Shown in pieces: positions 27,566 to 37,922 of a stretch of 64,000 nucleotides of DNA. Source of the stretch: Kribbella sp. NBC_01245. Its GTDB lineage: Bacteria > Actinomycetota > Actinomycetes > Propionibacteriales > Kribbellaceae. Made by a program: the position numbers and the translations under genes. Below the pieces are notes generated by a model. That model had not been told where the DNA came from, ran no database searches, and saw only the letters and a list, made by a program, of their open reading frames with translations. The stretch spans positions 8,122,001-8,186,000 of the forward strand of contig NZ_CP108487.1 of NCBI RefSeq assembly GCF_036226525.1. The letters run 5' to 3'. Each line of letters begins with the position of its first letter. Position 1 is the stretch's first letter.

Positions 27566-29221
27566 ATGACGGCGATTCTGCTCGAACTGGACCTCACCCG
27601 CGGCGTTCTGACGGCACCACCCGCTAGTCCGGTGGCGGCGTTCCGCGCGCGGCATTTGCCTTCGCTGCGCGACTTGGTCTCCGCATTGCGCAAAGGCGCT
27701 CGCGACGAGCACGTGCTGGGCTTGATCGCGCATATCGGTGGCCCGACGCTGACGTTGGCGCAGACGCAGGAGCTGCGCGACGCCGTACTGGCCTTCCGGG
27801 AGTCGGGCAAGAAGGCCATCGCGTGGACCGAGTCGTTCGGCGAGGTTGGCGCGGGCACCGTGCCGTACTACCTGGCGACCGGGTTCGACGAGATCTGGGT
27901 CCAGCCGTCGGGGGAGCTGGGGATCACGGGTGTCTCGGTCGAGGCCAAGTTCTTGCGGGGTGCGCTGGATAAGGCGGGAGTGGTTCCCCAGTTCGGCAAG
28001 CGGCATGAGTACAAGACGGCGGCGGACACCTTCACCGAGAAGGAGATGACCGGTCCGGCCAAGGAGATGGCGTCGCGCCTCGCGGCGTCGGCGTACGAGC
28101 AGATCGTGGACGGAATCGCCTCAGGTCGTCGGCTCGAGCCCAGCGCCGTACGGACGCTGGTGGACCGTGCACCGCTCGCAGCCGCCGATGCCGAACAGGC
28201 AGGCCTGGTGGATCGCCTGGGCTACCGGTCGGACGTTTATGACTCGCTGAAGGCGCGGCTGGGGGAGACGACTGCGCTACTTGCAGAGCGTTATGTACGT
28301 CGACGCCCGCGTTCCTTGCAGGAGAACTTGCCGTGGCCGAAGAAGCCAGTGGTCGCCGTAGTCCAGGTGACGGGCGGAATCACCGTAGGGCGCAACAGAG
28401 GCGCCGGTCCCTTCGGAGGACCCGGAGTCGGCTCAGACACGATTGGCGCGGCTCTCCGAGCTGTCGGCGCCGACAAGGACGTCCGAGCCGTCGTACTGCG
28501 CATAGACAGCCCTGGCGGCTCGTACGTCGCTTCTGACGCCATCCGCCACGAGGTTCTCCGCCTACGTGCGACGGGGAAGCCGGTTGTGGCGTCTATGGCG
28601 AGTGTTGCCGCTTCCGGCGGGTACTACGTGGCCATGCCGGCTGACGTGGTTGTAGCCGAGCCCGGGACGATTACCGGCTCGATCGGCGTACTGGCGGGCA
28701 AGGGCGTTCTACGCGATGCGCTCGGGCGGATCGGCATTACGTCAGAAGGGGTTTCCGAAGGCCAGAACGCGCGCATGTTCTCGGCCCAAGAGGAGTTCAC
28801 GGACGACCAGTGGGCCCGGCTGGAAGAGACCCTCGACCGGATCTACGCCGACTTCGTCTCCAAGGCCGCCGAGGACCGCGGCATGACCTTCAACGCCTTG
28901 GAGAAGCTGGCCCGCGGCCGCGTCTGGACAGGCGCCGACGCCCACGCCAACAACCTCGTAGACGAACTAGGCGGCCTAGAACGCGCCCTCGAACTCGCCT
29001 GCCACCGTGCCGGCCTCGACCGCGACGAAATCACCATCAGCGCCCGCCCCCACAAGTCCTTCGTCGACCAACTCAAACCCCCAACCTCCACCGAGGACCT
29101 AGCCGTCCGCACCCAAGCCTGGCTCCCCACCCTCGACGGCCTAACCACCACCGCCTACGCCGCCCTAGGCCTCCCCCCAGCCGGAGCCCTAACCATGCCC
29201 CTAACCTGGCAACTGCAGTAG
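27566..29221 (+). CDS. sppA: Signal peptide peptidase SppA (67K-type, S49 family)
   Basis: A 551-residue serine protease of family S49 with two tandem S49 modules. The nucleophilic serine is in SMASVAASGGYYVAM of the second module, and the general-base lysine in HEYKTAADTFTEKEMTG of the first, as in E. coli-type long SppA. This class clears cleaved signal peptides at the membrane. No clear N-terminal membrane anchor is seen, unlike E. coli SppA. The last 150 bp switch to a different codon habit (many CTA and CCC codons), which also occurs at the end of wecA. Confidence 0.88.
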   Translation: MTAILLELDLTRGVLTAPPASPVAAFRARHLPSLRDLVSALRKGARDEHVLGLIAHIGGPTLTLAQTQELRDAVLAFRESGKKAIAWTESFGEVGAGTVPYYLATGFDEIWVQPSGELGITGVSVEAKFLRGALDKAGVVPQFGKRHEYKTAADTFTEKEMTGPAKEMASRLAASAYEQIVDGIASGRRLEPSAVRTLVDRAPLAAADAEQAGLVDRLGYRSDVYDSLKARLGETTALLAERYVRRRPRSLQENLPWPKKPVVAVVQVTGGITVGRNRGAGPFGGPGVGSDTIGAALRAVGADKDVRAVVLRIDSPGGSYVASDAIRHEVLRLRATGKPVVASMASVAASGGYYVAMPADVVVAEPGTITGSIGVLAGKGVLRDALGRIGITSEGVSEGQNARMFSAQEEFTDDQWARLEETLDRIYADFVSKAAEDRGMTFNALEKLARGRVWTGADAHANNLVDELGGLERALELACHRAGLDRDEITISARPHKSFVDQLKPPTSTEDLAVRTQAWLPTLDGLTTTAYAALGLPPAGALTMPLTWQLQ

Positions 29222-29786
29222 AACCCCCACAAAAGGCGTCCACGCCGTCGTGGGCGGGAGCCACCGACACCGTAGGTAAGGCTCTTCTGACTCATCGTGG
29301 GTCGTCGTGTACGTCCTTGGTTGCTGAGGCGATCACCGGACTCCGTGCGACGAGTGGACGCGGAGTGCACAGCCGACACGCGGGGGCAGTCCCTCGATGA
29401 TGCGACGAGTGGACGCGTTATGCACCCGGCGGACCGCCAGCACCACACGGTGGCCTCAAAACGGCTGAAAAGGCGCGAAAACCACAACCGTGTGGTCCTG
29501 GCGGTCCGCTTTGCTCACCGGGGCCTTGATTCGTGGCGGATTCTGCGTCCGACCAGCCTTCTGCCGCCTGACGGCTGCGCACCACGCGTCCACTCGTTGC
29601 AGGGAGTCGGCACCCAGCCGGTCATCGCGCAACACCTGAGTACATGCGCGACCACCCATGGATAGGTCAGGTGAGCCGAAATAAAGGTTCCCAATTCGGC
29701 TCAAGGCTGGCAAGCTCCCTTCGGCATGGGCTTTACGGCCCGGATCTGCCTACTTACGTTGAGTGCCGTTGTCCTGGGGGGACTAC
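29222..29786 (+). repeat. Intergenic region with nested inverted repeats ahead of the RHS gene
   Basis: A 565-bp stretch with no protein gene. Inner arms 29429-29451 and 29487-29509 match at 22 of 23 positions around a 35-nt loop. Outer arms 29401-29425 and 29577-29601 share the core ACGAGTGGACGCGT. A third direct copy of that core, GACGAGTGGACGCG, lies at 29348-29361. The whole could fold as a roughly 200-nt two-tier hairpin, or be a MITE-like element without a transposase. It lies at the left edge of the RHS island. Confidence 0.7.
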
Positions 29787-32700
29787 ATGCCTGTCTTGCG
29801 CCGTATTGCCGTCTGCCTGCTGATCGTCCCGTCGCTTCTCCTCGCCGGTGCTCCCGGGGCCAATGGCGCCGTTTCGGAGACACCGTCGCCAACACCCAGT
29901 GCCAGGTCGTCGGACTCGAAGAGTCGTCCGGAGACTGGTATTACCGACCGTGCGACCAGCTACGACCATCGGTTTGCCGGGCTGCCAGCGGCCGAGCAAG
30001 CGGCAGTCGAGATCACTCCTGGGATTCCACAACGCACCGTCACCAAGGGGGAGGTGATCCTCGACAAGACTCTCACTGTCACCCAGAACGCGTCGGATGT
30101 TCTGGCCATCGCGCGGGCGACCACGGCTTATGGCGCTGTCCGCGTGGATGATGTCCTGACCGTGGAAGTCACACACCAGGACGGCTCGAAGATCACCAAG
30201 AGCCTTGACTTCAGCGGCGGCTGCATCGGCTGGGTCACTCCCGCGGGCCCACTGAGTCTCTCCGGCGTGTTGGAGCCAGGGAACAACACCGTTCGCTTCA
30301 TCCTGCGAGACGGATGTGGAGGCTTCGCCAGCGCAGACCCGATGTACATCGTCCCGGTGACGACCAAGGTCTCCAACCTCGCGATCCTGGGGTCCGGCTG
30401 CGATCTCTGTGCCAAGAACCCGACCGTGTCCCGTGGTTACCCGGTCAACACGGCGACCGGTAACGAGACCAAGTCCGTTACGGATCTGCAGCTGGCAGGC
30501 CCGGGCACTGCGTTCCTGTTGCTCCGTAGCTACAACTCCGCCAGCGATCATGTCGGCGCCCTCGGCCGGGGCTGGAACCATGCGTATGAAGGCCGACTGG
30601 TAGTCACGGAGGCAGGCGCGAAGGTCACCTACGTCGGGATCGACGGGCAGCAGGCCGGCTACACGCGTGCGGCGGACGGCTCCTACACACCCGGTACCGG
30701 GGTGGACGCCGCGCTCAAGAAGCTCAGTGACGGGACCTTCGAGCTACAGCAGCCCAATCACAGTGTCGCCAGGTTCTCCGCGGACGGCCTGCTCCAGTCG
30801 TTGCTCGACCAATCCGGTGTGGGCTTGCAGCTGGCACACGCCAACGGTTTGCTCTCGACGGTCACCGATGCGGCCGGTCGGATCGTTCGCTTCACTCACA
30901 ATGCAGACGGACGCTTGGAAAGCGTCGAGCTTCCGGACGGTCGGTCGGTTGGTTACACCTACACCAACGGCCTCTTGACGGGGGTAAGGGACGTCCGGGG
31001 TGGAAACACCGTGTACGCCTACGATGCCGGCGGCCGTCTGAACCGAGCGACCGACCCGCTAGGCCGCGCTGTCGTCAACGAGTACGACACCGACGGCCGG
31101 GTCATCAAACAGACCGACCCGCGCGGCAAGGTAACCCTGTACACCTACGATCCGCTCCTCGGTACGACCACTACCAGGCCGGATGGGGGCAAGTGGACCG
31201 ATCACTACCTGGGCAACGTGCTGATCGGAACCTCCGACGCCCGGGGCGGTCACACGTCCTTCGGTTATGACGCGAACCTCAACCTGACCTCGACCACGGA
31301 TCCGCGTGGCAACACGACGACCATGACGTACGACGCCCGCGGGAACATGCTGACCCGCACGGCGCCGGCTCCGTTGTCCTATGTCGAGCGGTGGACGTAC
31401 GACGCCTCCGACAACGTACTGACATCGACCGATGCCCGAGGGCAGGTCACCAGCTTCACCTACGACACGGCGAACCGAGTCACGAAGAAGTCGTTCCCGG
31501 ATTCGACCAGCAACCTCTTCACCTACACGGACCTGGGCCAGCCCAAGACGCGGACGGCCGGACGCGGGCAAGTCTGGACCAATAACTACGACGCCGCCGG
31601 TAACCTCACCTCCATAGTCTCGCCCTCGGCAACACCACCTCGCTGACGTATGACGCCAGCGGGCGGCTGCTCAGCAGGACGGACCCACGTGGCACGGTGC
31701 AAGGTCAACCGTCGGAGCCGTATACGACGACGTACACCTATGACGCCGCCGACAAGGTCACATCGGTCAAGCAGCCTCCTGATGGGTCGTTGACGACGAC
31801 CGGGTACGACGCGGTCGGCAATGTGATCTCCGAGCAGGTTGCGGCACCTGACACCACGGTGCTGAAGAGCGAGACATTCCGGTACGACGCGGAGAACCGC
31901 CTGCTCGAGGTCAAGAATCGCGACCGCGTGACGCTCACTCTGACGTACGACAACGCTGGCAACAAGTCATCCTCGACGGATGCTACCGGGGCGAAGACGA
32001 CCTATCTCTACGACCGCGTCGGCCGCCTGGACGAGATGACCACTCCCCGCGGGAATGTCGCGGCTGCCGACCCGGTGGATTTCAGGTGGGAATACCAGTA
32101 CGACGCGAACGGCAACAAGGTCCGCGAGTTTCCCCCGACCGGCGGTTACGAGGAATTCGTCTATGACGTCATCAACAGGACGTCGTCGCGACGCAGCACC
32201 CTGGGCTATAAGACCAGCTACGGCTACGACGGCAACGGAAACATCTGGACGGTGACCGACCACACCGGGCAGGTCACCAACAACACGTATGACTCGGTCG
32301 GACGGCTTGCCTCGGAGGCGCCGCCGGGATTGCAGCCGACCAAGTACACCTACGACGCCGACGGTGCGCGACTCAGTACCACGTCCCCAAGCGGTGCCTC
32401 CGTGACGAAGTGGACGTACGACGCGGACGGGCGCCAGATCACCCAGACGGATCCCCGCGGGAATGTCTCCGGAGGAACGCCGGCGGACTACACGACGACC
32501 TACGGTTATGACCCTGCTGGCAACCAGTTGACGATCAAGGACAAGCTCGGGCGAGTTACGACGAAGGCGTACGACGGCCGCAATAACCTGCTTAGCCAGA
32601 AGGATCCACGCGGCGGTTCGACGTCGTACGCCTACGACGCATTGCAGCGACTGACTTCTGTGACTTCGCCGGTTGGTGCCCAGACGACGTACAGCTACGA

Positions 32701-34936
32701 CGACTTTGGTGACCTGGTCGAGCGGCGCAATGCCAAAGGCGCGGTCACCAAATACGGCTACAACCTTCGCGGCGAGCTCACCTCGACCACCGATCCGCTG
32801 GATCGCAAGCAGACGTTCGGATACGACCCTGACGGCAATGTCTCGGAGATCATCAAGGCCCGCGGCTACGCATCCGGTGATCTCGCCGCCTGGACGATCA
32901 AGCAGTCGTACGACGCGCGTGGTCTGCGTACGGCTGTGACGACCGCGGCGGCTGCGTCGACTTCGACCTTCAGTTACGACACCGACGGCCGGATGACCAC
33001 TTTCAACGACGTCACGGGGACCACCACGCAGACCTGGAACAGCCTGAACCAACTGACGGGTGTGAACCACCCGCAGGGCAACCATGTGTACACCTACACG
33101 GCATTTGGTGGCGTTGAGTCGCGCACCTATCCCGGTGGCGGCAAGGCGGACTACGGCTACGACGCAGACGGGCGTATCACGTCGATGGCCGCGTATGGTC
33201 AGACGACGTCCTTCGCCTATGACGTCGATGACAACCTGACGAGTGCCACGTATCCCGCGGCCAGCGGATATGTGGAAACCAGGGCGTACGACCGAGTCGG
33301 GGACATCTCGTCGATCCGTAGTCAGAAGAACGGTGTGTCCACACCGCTGAGTCGCTATGACTACGTCCGCGATGGGGTCGGTAATCCCACCTCGATCAAG
33401 CGCACGCGGGGAACGACGGTCTACGACGAAGCGTTCGAGTACGACGGCGCGAACCGCCTGACCAAGAACTGCGTCGAGGCGACCAGTTGTGCGTCGGCGA
33501 GCAAGCACGTCACTTACGGGTACGACGCAGTCGGCAACAGGGAATCGGAAACTCGTGTAGGGGTGGCGAACCCGGGCACGATCACGACCGCCTTCGACGC
33601 GGCCGACCAGATCGTGACTCGGACGAGCCAGACCGGCACTGTTTCGCAGCTGACCTACAACGCCGACGGGATGGTGCAGAACGGCCGTGAGTGGGACGTA
33701 CTCGGTCGGCTCACGAAGCTCGGCGGATCGACGTTCACCTACGACGCGATGGATCTGCGGCGGACGGTGCAGAGCGCGGCCGGTACGAAGAAGATGTCTT
33801 GGGACATCAACAACGAGTTGCCCCTGCTCAACGTGGTCTGGCAGACCGACAACAGCTACTGGCGCTACCGGTACACGCCGGACGGGATGCCGATGTACGT
33901 CGAGCACCCAGGCAAGTCCTACCCGATGTCGCTGATGATGCACGACAACATGGGCACGGTCACCGACATCGTCGACAATGCCGGGGCCGGCCGGTGGCGC
34001 TACGCCTACGAGCCTTTCGGCGTGCGCACTTCCTCGGAGAAGCTCCAGACGGTCGCCGAGGACCCGCAGTTCGGTTTCACCGGCGCCTATCTGGAGTCGA
34101 CGACGGGCGAGTACCACCTCCGCGCCCGCGACTACAACCTCTGGGGAATCTTCTCCGCACGGGACCCGCTGCAGCCTGATGTCGCCGATCCCTACGTTTC
34201 GGCGTATATCTATGCCGACCAGCGTCCCACGGTTCTAACCGACCCCAGCGGCCTCGTTCCAGGCTGGCCCGAGATCTTGGGTGGCGTCAAGACCGGTGCC
34301 AAGTGGCTTGGTCAAGGTGCGGTCGGCTCCGGGGGCGGCCTGGCTCAGCTCTCCGAGATGGTGCCGGTGACGGGGCAGATATCGCAAGGCCTGGACCTCC
34401 TCGGTCTTGGAACCTACTCGGAGCAGTACTACTGGCTGACCAACAAAGCCGTCGGTGTCACCGGTGACGAGACCGCCACTCGCATTGGCGAGTTCTTTGC
34501 CCCGATCCCCGGCGGGACTGGCGTCGTGGCATGCAGATCAGCATCGAAAGCGATCCCAAGAGCCATCGATTCTGCGGCCGTCATGCTCGCGCGGCGAAGG
34601 CTGGGCGCTGTTCTGCCCACAAACATAAACGATCCCGCTGCTAATGCACTGGCGCAAAGGATCGGCGGAGTCCCTTCAGCGCGATTTGCCAAAATCGATC
34701 GTGAGTTCGATGTGATATCGGACAAATATGTGGCCCAAGCCAAGCCTGCCAACTTCCAGCTGGGCTCGTCTTTCCGCGGCCAGGCTAAGGCAACATTCGA
34801 AGCGGCTAAGGCAACTGGGCGGACGCCGTACTTCCAGTTTGACGGTCCGCCGTCAAGAGACGTGTTGCGAGCGCTGGAGCGCTACGCCGCGAAGTACGGT
34901 ATCAAGCCGGTCATCGATGTGCAACCCCTGAAATGA
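29787..34936 (+). pseudogene. RHS-repeat polymorphic toxin, split by a one-base deletion
   Basis: Two reading frames, 29787-31646 and about 31625-34936, form one protein of about 1,716 residues. The first ends out of frame at SPSATPPR; shifting by one base at 31625 resumes at once with LGNTTSLTYDASGRLL, so one C is missing from CGCCCTCGG. ATG 29787 follows a run of G at good spacing and starts a signal peptide. Order: exported N-terminus, DUF6531-like region (SRGYPVNTATGNE), many YDxxGxx RHS/YD repeats, the core end YHLRARDYNLWGIFSARDPL, and after DPSGLVPGWP a variable tip of about 225 residues. The tip ends in a restriction-endonuclease-like pattern (REFDVISDKYVAQAKP). It is a contact toxin if the frame is intact in the living strain. 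Confidence 0.85.
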
Positions 34937-34943
34937 GTCCGAC

Positions 34944-35342
34944 ATGTACGATCTCCATGCTTGGTTCCGGCTCGCCGAGACCACTACAGATGCTGATGTG
35001 GGCGGCCTCGAATCGGTGGTCAGAGAAATCAACCGACTTGTGTCTATCGCCACTGGGCATACTCTCCGCGCGGAAGTCTTTCCATTGAACGGGACTTACT
35101 ACGTCACTATCACGTGTGATGCGAACCGAAGGCGCGCGCATGAATCGGACGCTATCGAGAGCATTATCGCCGCAATAATGTCCGGAGCACCTGGTTCATT
35201 TGGCCTGATCTATGACCGAGATGATGAGGCGCCGGAGGCTCAGGATGCGAATGCGTATCGCGTGAGGGTCCTGGCGAGAGGGACGCTGTCTATTCAGCCA
35301 GATCCGTTCTTATCGCCCTGCGTGCCAAGGATTGAGGACTGA
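34944..35342 (+). CDS. Imm7-like immunity protein
   Basis: A 132-residue soluble protein starting 7 bp after the RHS toxin stop. The N-terminus MYDLHAWFRL, the FGLIYDRDDE segment and the end DPFLSPCVPRIED resemble immunity family Imm7, which is often found next to restriction-endonuclease-fold toxin tips. It most likely binds and neutralises the nuclease tip of the adjacent RHS protein. The family match is from memory of conserved motifs, not from a search. Confidence 0.75.
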   Translation: MYDLHAWFRLAETTTDADVGGLESVVREINRLVSIATGHTLRAEVFPLNGTYYVTITCDANRRRAHESDAIESIIAAIMSGAPGSFGLIYDRDDEAPEAQDANAYRVRVLARGTLSIQPDPFLSPCVPRIED

Positions 35343-35541
35343 CCGACCCGTTGCGGCCAGAGCTGCCATGTCGGTTGGCCGACTGCAATATCAGGTGTTG
35401 CGACGGACTATCGGAAATCTTCCGGCTGAATGCCTCGACCGACTCGCGAGGAGGCGATCAGTCGATCGGCTGTACGTGCCAATACCGCATATGCAAGGCA
35501 ACGGCTGGGTCCGCTCGGCTCTACCCCGGAGTGATTCCACC

Positions 35542-35847
35542 ATGACGACCACAGCTTTGCTATTTCTCATCGATTGGTTCGCAGCTCATTGCGACGGCGA
35601 CTGGGAGCACGACCTAGGCATCAGAATCGCGCCCTTGGACAATCCCGGATGGTCGCTGGACGTCTCGACCGCGGATACAGAGCTCAAGGGTCGCGTCATC
35701 GATTGGGTCCGTATCGATGATGACGAGAATGGTTGGCTTCACTGGCGCTCGACTGGAATAGCTTTCGAGGCACGTTGCGGTCCAGTTGACCTTCAGCGAG
35801 CTCTCGATGCCTTCCGATCGTTTGCCACAGGGGACGGGGGTGAATGA
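35542..35847 (+). CDS. Imm53-like orphan immunity protein
   Basis: A 101-residue soluble protein. The segment WFAAHCDGDWEHDLGIRI followed by LDNPGWSLDVS is the hallmark of the Imm53 family. I chose ATG 35542 with GGAG about 10 bases upstream; the frame is open upstream to 35332, but that part is not recognisable. As the toxin tip next door already has an Imm7-type partner, this is probably an orphan immunity gene kept against non-self toxins. The 199 bp between it and the Imm7 gene may hold debris of a lost toxin tip. Confidence 0.72.
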   Translation: MTTTALLFLIDWFAAHCDGDWEHDLGIRIAPLDNPGWSLDVSTADTELKGRVIDWVRIDDDENGWLHWRSTGIAFEARCGPVDLQRALDAFRSFATGDGGE

Positions 35848-35951
35848 CCAGGCTGACCGTTCGCTGGTTCGTCGCTATCACGTTCGGGCTCATCGTGGCA
35901 CTCGCGTTGACCTCGACAAGGCGACACGGTCAGGACTATGACCAGTGGTGA
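35844..35951 (+). CDS. Possible 35-residue membrane peptide
   Basis: An ATG overlaps the Imm53-like stop (ATGA) and opens a 35-codon frame with one hydrophobic helix (WFVAITFGLIVALALT) and a charged end. Coupling to the gene before it and the helix argue that it is real; the length argues caution. Function unknown. Confidence 0.35.
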   Translation: MTRLTVRWFVAITFGLIVALALTSTRRHGQDYDQW

Positions 35952-36102
35952 GTCTAAGGCGATCGATGGGACCTCGCTGCCGTTCGGCGGGGCTAGGTTG
36001 CCGCAAAGGCGGCAGAGCGCTCGTCAAGTACGGCGCCGACTTTGTGGCCGGTCTACGGCTAAGGACGGGCATGGCACAGCAGAACGCGCAGGTGGTTGGC
36101 TG

Positions 36103-36548
36103 ATGAGCGGGGCCGATGCGCTTGCCCTTGGGGCAAGGTGTGTTGCGGCGTCGCGAGCAATCTTGTCGGGACCTGGCGACCCACCGCAGCCGTACGCCCT
36201 CGAACTCAAGTGGAGTGAAGGCTCCGTTACCGTCTTTGACACGAGGTCAGACTGGACCTTGTCTGTTTCGCTGTAACCGTGGCGGAACCCGTTCGAGGGC
36301 GTTGATGTCGACGATCCGTTGTGGAGTCTGGGTAAATGGACCAAGGAACCCGTCGCTGCCTCAGATCCAATCGCGCTGGTTGTCGGTGACGTGCTGATTT
36401 CCTCGATGCCCCGGTTCGATGAGTTCGTGAATTCGTTGGACTGGACCTGCAGTTCGAGTCAGGCTTGCTGCGACTGGCTGTGTGGAGCGGAGACCTGAGA
36501 GTCCAAGTTTTCCAAGGATCTGAGGATGCGAAGAACGGCATCCCGTGA
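36103..36548 (+). pseudogene. Degenerate immunity-type gene (stop plus frameshift)
   Basis: From ATG 36103 (MSGADALALGARC) the frame reads to a TAA at 36274-36276. It continues coherently in the same frame (PWRNPFEGVDVDDPLWSL), then needs one extra C near 36447 to pass into LQFESGLLRLAVWSGDLRV and a TGA at 36546. Restored, it would be about 148 residues, the size of a typical immunity protein. The stretch is bounded by other immunity-type genes. Two lesions make a pseudogene likely; the second is again a C-run deletion and might be a sequencing error. No family recognised. Confidence 0.55.
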
Positions 36549-36678
36549 CTGTGCTTGCAGCAGGTGTTCCTGCTCGCACCGATCGCGGGTCGGCGGCTAG
36601 GAAACCGAGTTGGCGGGTCGTGCTCGTGGCGGCTGTCGGTCGAGAACCTCGTCGCGCGAGGAAGGAAGGGGTTTGGCG

Positions 36679-37260
36679 ATGCCGGTATTCCGTGAGCTCG
36701 ACGAGCTTGTTTTGCGGGCAAAGGAAGGGGCCGTGACCGTTAGTGAAATCGAGGCGGTGGCGTCCGCCCTTTCGAGTCGGGGCAATGTCGCGGACACATA
36801 TCGCATGGTGTACATATTGGGGCGGATGGGTTGCTATCAATATGAAGACTTGCTGGCGAGATTTCTAAATTTCCCCAGTGAGCCGCAAGTTGCTGGCCTG
36901 GTGATAAGCATCCTGTGTTCTCAATGGGGCCTCGCAGCCAAGTACAGGGACGAGTTGCTCCAAGCTCTTCGAAGCCATCCATGGGATGTCGATAACGAGG
37001 TTCGGCTGGTTGCAATCTCTGCGTCGGGGAAGTATCTGGTCAGCAATTCTGACTGTGACGTACTTGTGAGATTGATCGAGATTGCGGAATCTGATGACTA
37101 TAGCCATATGAGGAGGTTTGCGCTTGAGGCCCTGTCGCGTTCTCTCGGTGCTGGATATTCTGAAGCGGTGATGCCCAGTGATCAGGTAGCGAAGGCGACG
37201 TGGTCGCGAGAGATTATGGATCAGGCGCGGTCCAGCATGCTTAAAGATTGTGTGAAGTAG
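36679..37260 (+). CDS. Helical-repeat (HEAT-like) protein, probable immunity gene
   Basis: A 193-residue soluble, mostly helical protein. Segments such as LAAKYRDELLQALRSHPWDVDNEVRLVAI and RRFALEALSRSLG look like HEAT-type repeats, an architecture used by several immunity families in RHS loci. GGAAGGGG lies about 7 bases before ATG 36679. The local G+C is clearly lower than the core genome (one 60-base stretch at 36841 is 50%), a sign of horizontal transfer. Assigned by fold impression and context only. Confidence 0.6.
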   Translation: MPVFRELDELVLRAKEGAVTVSEIEAVASALSSRGNVADTYRMVYILGRMGCYQYEDLLARFLNFPSEPQVAGLVISILCSQWGLAAKYRDELLQALRSHPWDVDNEVRLVAISASGKYLVSNSDCDVLVRLIEIAESDDYSHMRRFALEALSRSLGAGYSEAVMPSDQVAKATWSREIMDQARSSMLKDCVK

Positions 37261-37298
37261 GCCATTAGATTAATGGGCAGATTATCAGGGGAGCTCGG

Positions 37299-37682
37299 AT
37301 GAAGGGAGCGTTCGTTCTGGCAAACGATACGGAGTTGTATGAGCAGATCGAGCGAGTCTTGATTGGGTTCGGAGCGAGAACCGCGAGTGATCGGACCGCT
37401 CAGATCGAGGACGACTCCGGATATCTCTTTACGGTCTTTGGGGACGTTGGCCCGGAGTCAGAGGCCGATCTGCGGGCAGCGCCGATTCGAGTTCGCGGCG
37501 ATGTGAGCGGTCTCGATCAAGCCAGTGCCACGGCCTGTTGGGTCGAATGCAGATCGGAGGATGTCTTCGTTCAGTGGGTTCGCACCGTCTCGGCGGAGCG
37601 GATGACTCCCACATGGGTGCTCGACGGCGATGGAGTGATCTGGAACGTCGAAGCCGTGGATCCAGACGAGCTGCAACTGTGA
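37299..37682 (+). CDS. Unknown soluble protein, probable immunity gene
   Basis: A 127-residue acidic protein (MKGAFVLANDTELYEQIERVLI...) with no signal peptide or membrane helix. I do not recognise it. GGGGAG precedes the ATG. It ends the run of small genes downstream of the RHS toxin, so an immunity role is the natural guess. Confidence 0.55.
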   Translation: MKGAFVLANDTELYEQIERVLIGFGARTASDRTAQIEDDSGYLFTVFGDVGPESEADLRAAPIRVRGDVSGLDQASATACWVECRSEDVFVQWVRTVSAERMTPTWVLDGDGVIWNVEAVDPDELQL

Positions 37683-37756
37683 AATCCGCGCTGCGGATCC
37701 TGGGAGCGGTGGTCGCGCTTGTCGTTGCGATCGTCGACTGCCCGAGGCCAACGTGA
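37679..37756 (+). CDS. Possible 25-residue membrane peptide
   Basis: A GTG overlapping the previous stop (GTGA) opens a 25-codon frame, mostly one hydrophobic segment (LRILGAVVALVVAIVDC). It resembles in style the small peptide after the Imm53-like gene. Low certainty. Confidence 0.25.
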   Translation: MKSALRILGAVVALVVAIVDCPRPT

Positions 37757-37922
37757 ACGCGGTTTCCGAGCCCCGCTCAGCCCGCGCCAAACCTACGGCC
37801 GGTTCCATCCCAGGATCGACCGGCTCCACCGCGGCAGATTCGGACCATGGTCCGATCGCGGCGGCGGCTGCTGATGTCCCAGCGGCGCGAATGATCGGCT
37901 CAACTCCAGTGGACCTTCCTGG

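Noticed and set aside
31615..31640. Programmed -1 frameshift in the RHS gene
   Set aside because: No slippery heptamer or obvious downstream structure; a simple missing C explains the join.
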